A stretch of 64,000 nucleotides of DNA from Kitagawia praeruptora (lineage: Eukaryota; Streptophyta; Magnoliopsida; Apiales; Apiaceae), in NCBI GenBank assembly GCA_037693485.1, contig CM075352.1, positions 64,482,001 through 64,546,000 on the forward strand, read 5' to 3'. A program made the translations under genes and the position numbers. A model generated the notes under the pieces. The model was not told the origin of the DNA. It did not search any database and was given only the letters and a program-made list of their open reading frames with translations. Below, piece after piece: positions 54,914 through 64,000 of this stretch (position 1 is the stretch's first letter; each line of letters opens with the position of its first letter).

Positions 54914-56753
54914 GGGCCTGTTTGGATCGGGGGTTGGGGAGGGATGGGTTGGATTGGGAGGGGTTCAAATTTGACAACCCTTGTTTGGATAGAAATTTAA
55001 AATGGAGGGTTGGGTTTATAGTGGTTGGTGAGAGGTTAGGAGAGGGTTCTAATATAATGTAAATGAGGGAGCATTTCAACACCCAGATTTGGGGTATTGG
55101 ACATGGTTGAAAAAATATTTCAATAATAAAAAAATTATTTCCTAATAAATAACAACAATTAAAAAATATTTCTGGATCAGTATTTCTGAAACAAAATATT
55201 TCCGAACCAATATTTCGGGAAAAAATATTTCCGAACCAATATTTCGGGAAAAAATATTTCTGAACCAATATTTCCGAAAAAAATATTTCCGAACCAAAAT
55301 TTTGGGAAAAAATATTTTTGGATCAGTATTTCAGGAAAAAATATTTCCGAACCAATATTTCGGTAAAAAATATTTCCGAAACAATATTTCGGAAATATTT
55401 TTTTCCGAACCAATATTTCGGGAAAAAATATTTCCGAACAAATATTTCGGAAATATTTTTTTCGGAACCAATATTTTCGAAATATTTTTTTCCGAACCAA
55501 TATTTCGGAAATATTTTTTTCCGAACCAATATTTCGGAAATATTTTTTTCGGAACCAATATTTCCGAAATATTTTTTTCCGAACCAATATTTCGAGAATA
55601 TTTTTTCCCGAACCAATATTTCGGAAATATTTTTTCCCGAACCAATATTTCGGAAATATTTTTTCCCGAACCAATATTTCGGAAATATTTTTTCCCGAAC
55701 CAATATTTCGGAAATATTTTTTTCCAAACCAATATTTTGGAAATATTTTTTTCCGAACCAATATTTCTGAAATATTTTTTTCGGAACCAATTTTTCCGAA
55801 ATATTTTTTTCCGAACCAATATTTCGGAAATATTTTTTTCAGAACAAATATTTCCGAAATATTTTTTTCCAAACCAATATTTCGGAAATATTTTTTTCCG
55901 AACCAATATTTCGGAAATATTTTTTTTGGAACCAATATTTCCGAAATATTTTTTCCCAAACCAATATTTCGGAAATATTTTTCTGGGAACCAATATTTCG
56001 CAAATATTTTTTTTAGAACCAATATTTCGGAAATATTTTTTTCCGAACCAATATTTCGGAAATATTTTATTCCGAACCAATATTTCCGGAATATTTTTTC
56101 CCGAACCAATATTTCGGAAATATTTTTTTCGGAACCAATATTTCGGAAATATTTTTTTCAGAACCAATATTTCGGAAAAAAATATTTCCGATCCAATATT
56201 TCTGAAATATTTTTTCCCGAACCAATATTTCCGAAATATTTTTTTCCGGACTAATATTTCGGAAATATTTTTTTCGGAAATATTTTTCTAAAATATTCGT
56301 TCAGAAATATTTTTTTCAGAAATATTGGTTCGGTAATATTTTTTCCTGAAATGCTGATCCAGAAATATTTTTTTCCGAAATATTGGTTCGAAAATATTTT
56401 TTTCCCGAAATATTGGTTCTGAAGTATTTTTTTCCGAAATATTGATTGAGAATTTTTTTTTCCCGAAATATTGGTTCGGAAATTTTTTTCCCCAAAATAT
56501 TGATTCTGAAATATTTTTTTCAAAAATATTGATTTGAAAATATTTTTTCCCAAAAAAATAATAATTAATTATATTATAACCCTTCCCAACCTAATCCTCC
56601 ATCCAAATAAGGTAAGGGTTGAACCCTTCATTACTCAACCCTTACATCCAAACAAGGTAAGGGTTCAACCCAACCCATCCCTTCCCAACCTAACCCATCT
56701 CATTCTAACCCAACCCAACCCATCCCTCCCCAACTCTCAATCCAAACTGGCCC
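54914..56753. mobile_element. Tourist/Harbinger-like element filled with a tandem array
   Basis: Ends GGGCCTGTTTGGATCGGGGG and CAATCCAAACTGGCCC are inverted, and both are flanked by TAA (54911-54913, 56754-56756), the 3-bp target of PIF/Harbinger elements. The inverted region extends imperfectly for well over 100 bp (GGTTGGGGAGGGATGGG-type words). No transposase. The core is the array at 55172-56560. Confidence 0.8.
55172..56560. repeat. ~30-bp minisatellite with an orientation switch
   Basis: The unit AACCAATATTTCGGAAATAT plus a T run and CCG is repeated a few dozen times from 55172 to about 56280. It then appears in reverse orientation (GAAATATTGGTTCGGAAATA) to about 56560. The unit is itself nearly palindromic and has no stop codons in several frames, which produces long artificial reading frames on both strands. 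Confidence 0.93.
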
Positions 56754-56802
56754 TAATGCTTCGAATTAACCAAAATGAAACAGAGCAAAAAAAAAACTAA
56801 GG

Positions 56803-57000
56803 CTTTGTTTGGATTGGGGGTTGGGGAGGGAGGGATGGGTTGGGTTGGGAGGGGTTCAAATTTCACAACCCTTGTTTGGATAGAAGTTTAAAATGGAGGG
56901 TTGGGTTTATAGGGGTTGGTCAAGGGTTGGGAGAGGGTTCTAGTATAATGGAAATGGGGGTGTGTTTCAACACCCCGATTTGGGGTGTTGGACTTGTTGC
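56803..57000. mobile_element. Truncated second copy of the Tourist-like terminus
   Basis: It begins GGCTTTGTTTGGATTGGGGG and matches the left end of 54914-56753 for about 190 bp in the same orientation (TTGTTTGGATAGAAGTTTAA). No right end is present. Confidence 0.8.
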
Positions 57001-57091
57001 CTAATTTATTTATTTTTTCTTTTCAATCATGTATAAACAACAGTAATAAGCATATAATTTATTTTGATTATTATTTTGTATATTATATATA

Positions 57092-57125
57092 CTAGCATGA
57101 TAGTCCGTGCAAAGCACAGGCAGCA
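57092..57125 (-). mobile_element. Helitron-type 3' terminus, second example
   Basis: The minus strand has a hairpin (CCTGTGC-TTT-GCACGG) followed by ACTATCATG and CTAG, then T. One or two mismatches in the stem indicate age. The element would extend to the right. Confidence 0.65.
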
Positions 57126-58614
57126 TGTTAGTTTTTATATTCACATATTTCATATATTGTTATTAAATTATTATTGTGATTACTGGTGGTAAATGAGTAT
57201 TTTAGATGTTATCGTATAAAAAAATATTTATTGTTTGTATATCTCATTCATTATTTTTTTCATAGAAATTGTGGATGTCATTGTATTCTTTTACACGAAC
57301 TACATTTTAATTATTGTTTTTATTTTTATTTTTATTATAGGAAGTCATCACTATCGTGGTTACACGGTGGTAGATTGCTGACTATGTATTGTAATTTGTA
57401 AATATTACATCATCAAAATTAATAATGCACTTCTTATCAACTATCTTTATGTACCGTTGATCTAGATGTCATTGGTCATATTTTACATTTCCGATTACGA
57501 TTACAACCTTACGACATAAAGTTTTAGTTTCTTAATAAACTATTGCCGAATCATTTAATCTTTTACTTAATTAAAAGTGTAAGTAGTCCAAACTTTTGTT
57601 TGTAAATAAAATTCGTAATGTAACTTTTTGTGTGCCTAAGTGAGCTTAAGCTTTAAAACTATGTATAGTTCATTTTTAAACTTTGTAATTAAGCCTCTTC
57701 CATGATAATCTTGTATAATCGTTTTGTAATGTAAAGAGTATTTTTTTTTCAAGTGTTAACTGGGTTGAATTCATAAAATACATGAACGAGTTTAAAATTG
57801 ATTACACATTAAGCTAATCTTTAACAATTTAATGCTTAAATTGGACATTTGTTTTATCTAATATTAATCATGTAATTAATTTAATATAATTGTACTTAAT
57901 ATAAAATAACACATTAATGTCAAATAAATAGAATATAATTCTGATTCAGTGTTTGTGAATTTAATTTCAATTTAATTTAGAGATCGTAAATATATTTTCT
58001 ATATTCATGATAATAAATGAATTCCAAATTTATTTTCGTGTCTTGTTTTCGTTTTTATCTACCTGAATCCCAAATTTAATGAATTGATGTCGTCTCATGT
58101 ACCATGTATTTTCGTGTCATATGCGTAATATAATGAAAATATTGTAATAATATAATTTCATAAAATTTTATCATGTACCAAAAGTCCAAATTTAACATTA
58201 ATTAATTTTTGTCATCTCATGAATAAGTAATTTAGTCTCGTGTTTACGTGTCATTACGCATAATACAAAAAAAATATTTTAATATTATAATTTCATAAAA
58301 CAATCATTATGATTTCAGAAAAAATATAATTTTATTAATATCATATTACCTTTATAGTTATTAAACCAGTTCTGTCACAATGATTTCACTTACAAAATTT
58401 TAGCAAATAATCCTAAATATTTTAAGATTTTAATTGTGTAAATATCATTAGTAAAAAATTTATACAAATTTATTTATTTTGTATCTTACATCTTTAAACA
58501 TGATAATAAAAATTTCTTGTCATGTTGGTGTCTGAGTACAAAATTTCTGAATTTAGACATTTATAATACTGTATATAAAGTCAGCTATATATTTTAAGAT
58601 TTATCTTTAAGAGA
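57126..58614. other. Gene-free AT-rich DNA
   Basis: Probably eroded Helitron interior and other old repeats. No ORF or RNA gene supported. Confidence 0.45.
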
Positions 58615-59259
58615 TCTAATTACCTTACTGCAAGTAGACCTGATATTATGTATGCTACATGCTTGTGTGCAAGGTTCCAAGCGGATCCTAGAGATGTGCA
58701 TCTCATTGATGTTAAACGAATCTTGAGATATCTTAAGGGTACACCTAACTTAGGTATTTGGTACCCTAAAGAATCTGGTTTTAACCTTGTTGGATATACA
58801 GATTCAGATTATGCAGGAAGTGTTGTAGACAGAAAAAGTACCTCTGGGAGTTGTCAATTCCTAGGTGGTAGGTTGGTCTCCTGGTACAGCAAGAAGCAAC
58901 AAACAGTTTCCAATTCAACAGCTGAAGCTGAATACATAGCTGCTGGAAGCTGTTGTGCTCAGATCTTGTGGATTAGGAATCAGCTACGTGATTATGGCTT
59001 TGTACTTGACAATATTCCAATTCTGTGTGACAATACAAGTGCCATAGCAATCTCCAACAATCCTGTGCAGCATACGAGGACAAAGCACATCGACATCAGG
59101 TATCATTTTATTCGAGAGCATGTCATGAATGGTACCGTGGAGTTACATTTTGTACCTACGGAAGAACAAACAGCAGATATTTTTACTAAGTCTCTTGACG
59201 AATCCACATTCACCAGAATTGTTGGTGAATTGGGTATGTTAAATAGTCCTAGTAATTAA
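58615..59259 (+). pseudogene. Copia-type pol 3' fragment (end of reverse transcriptase, RNase H)
   Basis: The frame continues upstream of the first ATG as YLTASRPDIMYATCLCARFQ, so the fragment starts near 58615. RNase H motifs are complete: YTDSDYAGS, STAEAEYIAAGS, LCDNTSAI and RTKHIDIRYHFIREHV. It ends naturally at GELGMLNSPSN. Gag, protease, integrase and most of reverse transcriptase are missing upstream, where the sequence becomes non-coding, so it is 5'-truncated. Confidence 0.93.
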
Positions 59260-60793
59260 ACTAGTTAATATCTGAGGGTTGCTCTTTAATAATTTATAAG
59301 TGATTATTGTGTTTATACATATAATTTTTTTTTAAATCACTTGTATAATTATTTTATCAAATTACCCCCTTGCTTGTTAATTCTAAAATAATGTCATTTT
59401 CTGTGTTATATATCTCTACTTACTTCTTTTGAACTTGGAATAATTCATTTTGTTTAAAAATATTTTTCTCAAATTTTACAAGTAGTAAATTTGTGAGAAA
59501 TCTATTTTTCTTGAAAATGTTATTATTTTAAAGTCACTTTGAATTTTTGTATTGATTTAATAAGTCATATTTTCTCTTTAAATGATTTTCTATAAGAAAG
59601 TTATTTTATTAGAAAATATATAGATTTATTAAGTCACTGCAAATATTTATGTAAATTATTAATATGTTGCTTTAATTAATAATTTGTAGTGTTTGTCATT
59701 CTGTTATTACTATTTTATTTCCGCTAAAAGGACACTTTATTGTCTTTTCAGTATTTTCTGTAAATTATTAATCAGTGTGTAAATTAATTTTAAATGATTC
59801 TGTTTTGTGTACATGGTCTGTAGATTCACTCTGTTAATATTCAGTTTTGAATTATTATTACTCTAAAGTCATAATCAGTTAATTCATTATTACTTTCGAT
59901 GAGTAATAATAGTGTTAAACTGGGAGTAATAATCAGTTTGTCCTAGAGTAATAACAAGTAGTGACTAGAGTAATAACTGATTTATATCATTACTACTCTC
60001 GCTATTACTTGTTTAATTAGGTGTAATTTAGTCCGAGTGATATTCAGTATGTTTCAGTATTACTGACGTTATTACTCTCCCTATTCCATTATTACTCTCC
60101 TTATTATTACTCTTGCAGATATGACTCACTGGTTTAGTCATATTGGTGTGTAATAATAGTTATTCTCCTGATTTTCTTAGAGTAATAATCAAGTAGTAGT
60201 CCAAGTAATATTCATTATTATTTTCATTATTACTCTTAATTTTCTAATATTACTCTCATTATTACTCATTCTTACAAGAGTAATAGCAGGTCAAATATTA
60301 CTTAACATGTTCTGTCTTCACAGAGTAATATCCACACAAAACATAACTCACGAGTAGTAAGACTCTGAGTACTGATACAAGCGATACATACATATACATA
60401 CACAGTCAAGTCGAATTGCTGCCGGATTTTTCCCAGGAAATCGCTAATCTAAGATCACAGTTGTCTTGTTTGCGTGATTAGCTCTCTATTCATCCCAAAA
60501 TCAAAGAACTTTGAACATTTTTCTCACCGTTTTTATCCAAAACCGTTGTTCACAAGATCTGAAAAATCGAGACTTTGGCTTTGATTTTCTAAAATCTAAA
60601 AAAGTACAGTGCTTGTGTGTGTATAAGGATCAATCTCTTATTTTTCCAGAATTTTTGAACAACTCTTGATTAATTCGAATTTTTGGTGATTTTTAATTAA
60701 TTTTGAAAATCCAAAAAATTCTTAATTAAGCCTGGTTAATTTTTTTAAAAAAAAATATTCTGAGATTTTAAAGGGTTCTAAATTGTGATAAAC
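59260..60793 (+). other. Spacer between copia pol and the extra ORF, with AGTAATA repeats
   Basis: AT-rich. From about 59860 to 60350 the words AGTAATAAT and ATTATTACTC recur many times in both orientations. The last 400 bases are a typical leader for the ORF at 60794. No ORF. Confidence 0.6.
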
Positions 60794-62464
60794 ATGGCTG
60801 ATGTTTATAATAATTTTGAACTAGTTAAGCATAATTTGGTTGGTTATTTTGATCCCGAAAAATGTCCAGTTCAACGATTTAAGCCCTGGATCACCTTTTT
60901 GAATGAACATTCTATATGTCGCACTGCCTTGACTGCTGACGTTCCCTTAAAATTTGGTCCACTTAAAGAGATGTGTTCCATTGCTGTTATTGCTGAGGAT
61001 GGAAGATCCTTTACTTTTTTGTTTAATGAAAATTCATACACAGTGAACGAATCAACTGTCATTGCTGCCTTAGATCTTCCAGCTGATAACTTTGTGGACT
61101 CACCTTCGAAAGATGACTTGACACATTTCTTCACGAGCATTAATTATCAAGAGGAGGTGGTAGATCTAAAGAAGATTAATAAGAAATTTTTGATTCAAGA
61201 ATGGAATATCTTCTTTGACACTGTTGCGAAAGTGTTTGCCAACTCCACCAAGGGCAACTTTAATGTTATAACGACTATGTTACAAAATATTGGTTTTGCG
61301 ATTGCCAACAATCGTAGAATTAATATTGGTAATATAACTTTGAATGTACTCATAATTCGTATAGCCAAGGCCAGAAAAGATTTTGATGCAGGTGAAAAGG
61401 TTTCATGTTTTTATCCTAGGTTCTTGACTTTGATCTTTAACCATCTAATCTCTGATGCAGACCGAGTTCAATTTAATAATGATCGAGTTCAAGTGTCTGG
61501 TAAACCAACAACGTTACTTTATACCAGGTTAGACACATCACTTGTCTTCCAGAACATCCCAGTGGTCATAACACCATATATGGCTAACTTCATAGACTTG
61601 CCAAATGTTTTCCTGCAATTGATGTTGTGCAACCTGAACAACCTGTACTTGATGTTGCATTGTACCAACCTGAACAAGTTCCTGAGCACATTGTACCAGC
61701 AGTTGAACAAGCAGCACCTGATCTTGAGCAAGCTGCTCCTGAACTTGCTATTCTTCCTGAGCAAGTAAGTCAATACCAAATGGTTCAACACACTACAACT
61801 GGAACTTCTACGGCATCTGCTGACCAGGTACTGTATTCTGATCCTTTAACTACTTCTACTGTGAAATCTACTTCTGGAACCCAAGTGGTTGTTAGGGCTG
61901 ACTAGGGGATTGTAGCACCACAATCTCTAACCCAGGTCAAAGAGCCAAACACTGAGTCAAAACAATTCTACCATTACAAAAGAAAATTGCAGCCTAAAAG
62001 AACTAAAAGAAGTAGTGATGAAGTGAGTGAACCCACAGCTCTGCCTCTACTAAAGAAGAGTAGAAATGAACCTGAGGCAACTGTAAGCCCATCCATTTCC
62101 TCCCAACAGGATTTGGACATTGAAATGGCCGATAAACTGTTACTGGTTTCATCCTCCCAACAAGGTGAAACTATTGAAATTTGCCATAGGGCCATGGCAC
62201 CTTGTACAGAGTCAAGCACACCCTTATTACTCACAATGAGGGAAAACATAACCTTAGAATCTGATGTTGCTAGGGACACTGAGCAAGGAGTGCACAATAG
62301 GTTTGTTACTGAAACAGTGCCTGCCATAGTTACGGCAGAGGAGCCTTCACAGGCTTACGAGGGAAATCTTGATTCTGAGCCACTTATAATAGAATCATCA
62401 TCTCCCCTCTCAGGTGGAACATACCTGGATCCCTTAAGGGAGTTTCCTGTTAACTCGAATAACT
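60794..62464 (+). pseudogene. Extra ORF downstream of copia pol (SIRE/Maximus-like position), broken
   Basis: Starts MADVYNNFELVKHNL at the ATG at 60794 (an in-frame GTG nine bases earlier is not needed). The first 270 codons are open (QRFKPWITFLNEHSI, FTFLFNENSYTVNESTVIAA). A one-base frame change at about 61600 shifts into the frame with VQPEQPVLDV and the Pro/Glu/Ala repeat QAAPDLEQAAPELA. A TAG at 61903 interrupts that frame, which resumes with LQPKRTKRSSDEV and runs to 62464, where another LTR is inserted. Extra ORFs after pol are known in the SIRE/Maximus copia lineage. The product's function is unknown, and the lineage assignment is by position and resemblance only. Confidence 0.65.
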
Positions 62465-63179
62465 TGTAGAAGGGGGGGTTGAATACAAGTTATATAATCG
62501 TGTCTGATTTTTGCTTGATTATAAGAACAAGAATAAACGAATGAATCAAACTCTTGTTTGTATTAATAAGATCAAATACAAACTCTACCAAAGGTGTACA
62601 ATACCTTTAGCAGCTGCTGACAATACAAATATCTCTCTGTTTGTTTCGTACTCTCGAATACAAACCTTATACAGAGCTACGCACACGAACTCACAACTTC
62701 GTCCGCTCTTTACAATGATATTGAGAGAATATTTATAATGCTACCTATCAACTAATAACAGAAAGATATAGTCTATACATGACAATGTTCTGCCTTCTAG
62801 TCGATAGTTTCCTTCAATAGAAAAACTCTTTCCTTCATAATATCTTCTTGCTTGTTCTTCAAACAATGATCCTGTTTTATAGCACTTGCCAGTTTCTGTA
62901 GCATCCATAATGACATCATCAGTAGCATGACTGATATCAGGATCTGCATACTGCATCAGTATCTGATCAACCATCAGTATTGGACCATCATCAGGATTTG
63001 CTCTCTGTTCCTGACATGTAGTCTCCGATACACTGTTCATTCCTGACTAAACTATACAGATAACTGTCTTACACATAAAACCTATATACAGTGCTAAATC
63101 CTTTATAAGATCAGGATTACAAGAAGTATAATGTGTAAATTCTATTCTTAACATCACAACTTATGAATTATTCCTAACA
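62465..63179 (-). repeat. 3' LTR of a copia-type element inserted in the extra ORF
   Basis: The minus strand begins TGTTAGGAATAATTC and ends AACCCCCCCTTCTACA. The polypurine tract AAATAGGGGGAGAT lies directly upstream (63180-63193), so the element body is to the right. A TATA-like ATTATAAATATTC is at about 62732-62744. 715 bp. The outer flank TAACT (62460-62464) should recur at the far end, outside the window. The frame at 62741-63040 is LTR sequence. Confidence 0.85.
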
Positions 63180-63395
63180 ATCTCCCCCTATTTATGCTTT
63201 ACAAACTGAAGCATAAATCTAAGTTGTGGATGTCAAAACATATAACAATACAATCAGAATAGAATTTATGAATGTAGAATTATGAAGTTAAGTACCTCCT
63301 TCTCAGATGTAGACATTTATCCAGTACTTAGAAGAAAGAATTTTAACTATTAATGCTGCTCTTCCTTACCACTTCCTAGCTTAGATTCACCACTG
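63180..63395 (-). other. Polypurine tract and 3' untranslated part of the copia-type element
   Basis: Contains the polypurine tract next to the LTR. The rest is non-coding between the extra ORF stop and the LTR. Confidence 0.7.
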
Positions 63396-64000
63396 TCACT
63401 CCTGGTTCTTCTTTTTACTACCATTTGTCTGATCTTTATCTCCCCCAGCTTTATCTTTATCTCCTTCAGTCTGGTAGTGTTGTTGTTGTCTTTGAATTGT
63501 CTTTATCTCCCCCTTTTTGACATCAGCAACATTAATTCCAAGAGATTCAGAAACAGAACAAATGAGATTCATAAGAACTGCTTGATTTTCCATAATTGTG
63601 ACTTGGTTATCTTCAAGTGATTGAAGTCTTGTTTGAATAGCAATTTGAGAATTCTGAATATCTTTCAAAACATCAGAATGAACTTCAATATTGGAAGTGC
63701 TTCTAGTATCTTCAGTATCAGAATCAGAAAGAACTTTATCTTCAAGTCTTGTAGAAGAAGTTGCTTGAGTTGTATGATATTCAAGTAATAAAACCTGATT
63801 AGAAGTATCAACGTCTTCATCTTTCTGTTCTGGAACTGAAACATGATCATCATCTCCTTCACCAGTATTCTGTGTACTAACATCTTCAAATCCTGACTCC
63901 TCCTTAGAGTGATCAGAGACTATTGATGTCTCAATTCTAGCTGATATTGGAAGTACATACAAAGGAACACTAGGATCATTAGGATCTTCATCTGGTACAT
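63396..64000 (-). CDS. Extra ORF of the copia-type element, C-terminal part (runs off the window)
   Basis: The frame stays open to the right edge (VPDEDPNDPSVPLYVLP), so the apparent start at 63962 is not a real one. It encodes an acidic Ser/Thr/Glu-rich region, then a heptad-like coiled coil (QTRLQSLEDNQVTIMENQAV) and a Lys/Gln/Asp-rich tail (DKDKAGGDKDQTNGSKKK). The position directly upstream of the 3' LTR matches the extra ORF of SIRE-like elements. Function unknown. Confidence 0.65.
   Translation of the reverse strand, partial: VPDEDPNDPSVPLYVLPISARIETSIVSDHSKEESGFEDVSTQNTGEGDDDHVSVPEQKDEDVDTSNQVLLLEYHTTQATSSTRLEDKVLSDSDTEDTRSTSNIEVHSDVLKDIQNSQIAIQTRLQSLEDNQVTIMENQAVLMNLICSVSESLGINVADVKKGEIKTIQRQQQHYQTEGDKDKAGGDKDQTNGSKKKNQE

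Noticed and set aside
54522..55268. A 248-codon minus-strand frame.
   Set aside because: It runs from the array through the Tourist-like terminus into A/C-rich repeats; the composition is low-complexity Phe/Cys/Ser and there is no homology I recognise.
55177..56291. Long open frames on both strands (up to 329 codons) with a repeated NIFFRTNISEIFF-type peptide.
   Set aside because: They are translations of a ~30-bp tandem array lacking stop codons in several frames; no start context, no domain, and equal openness on both strands.
62741..63040. A 99-codon minus-strand frame.
   Set aside because: It is entirely within the 715-bp LTR defined by the polypurine tract and terminal dinucleotides.

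Overview
The window is nuclear DNA of a flowering plant, most likely a eudicot with a repeat-rich, AT-rich genome. Plant-type introns, plant lineages of LTR retrotransposons, plant LINEs with an RNase H domain, Stowaway/Tourist MITEs and a plant-specific INDETERMINATE DOMAIN (IDD) zinc-finger gene all point that way. I cannot fix the family or species. The only convincingly intact host gene is the four-exon IDD transcription factor at 28228-30827 (+). Nearly everything else is transposable elements, many nested in one another, plus a few fragments of host genes.

Layout. 1-10092 is most of a Ty3/gypsy Tat-type element on the minus strand: 5' LTR 9359-10092, gag-protease, pol with two RNase H domains, and a spliced extra gene on the opposite strand (1-2427). 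10093-16575 is gene-free: a Mutator-like element with a 9-bp target duplication and a Stowaway MITE inside it (10826-12027), two LINE-like 3' tails and further MITEs. 16576-21100 is a decayed CACTA-type element carrying a solo LTR with a perfect 5-bp target duplication. 21605-27395 is a full-length LINE with both ORFs open and a 19-bp target duplication, about 0.8 kb upstream of the IDD start codon. Downstream of the IDD gene are two Stowaway MITEs, two hAT-type elements with 8-bp duplications (one carrying a retroposed insert), and a copia-type LTR preceded by a tandem array (35764-36982).

37669-45453 is AT-rich, with SINE-like fragments, a cysteine-protease fragment, a second copy of the solo LTR, and a Helitron terminus next to a fragment of a CNOT9/RCD1 gene. 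45454-53674 holds two related Tat-type remnants facing each other. 54914-56753 is a Tourist/Harbinger-like element filled by a roughly 30-bp tandem array. 57092-64000 has a second Helitron-type terminus, a copia RNase H fragment, a broken extra ORF of the type found downstream of pol in some copia (SIRE/Maximus-like) elements, and a second such element inserted into it in the opposite direction.

There is no operon-like logic here. The meaningful relations are nesting order, target duplications, antisense coding and gene-fragment capture. I found no CRISPR array, rRNA gene or functional tRNA gene, and nothing I would call a new defence or metabolic system. The strongest unusual signals are the intron-containing antisense gene in the Tat element, GC-rich words dispersed through both Tat elements, the tandem array whose units each carry a polypurine-tract-like motif, and the Helitron-linked CNOT9 fragment.
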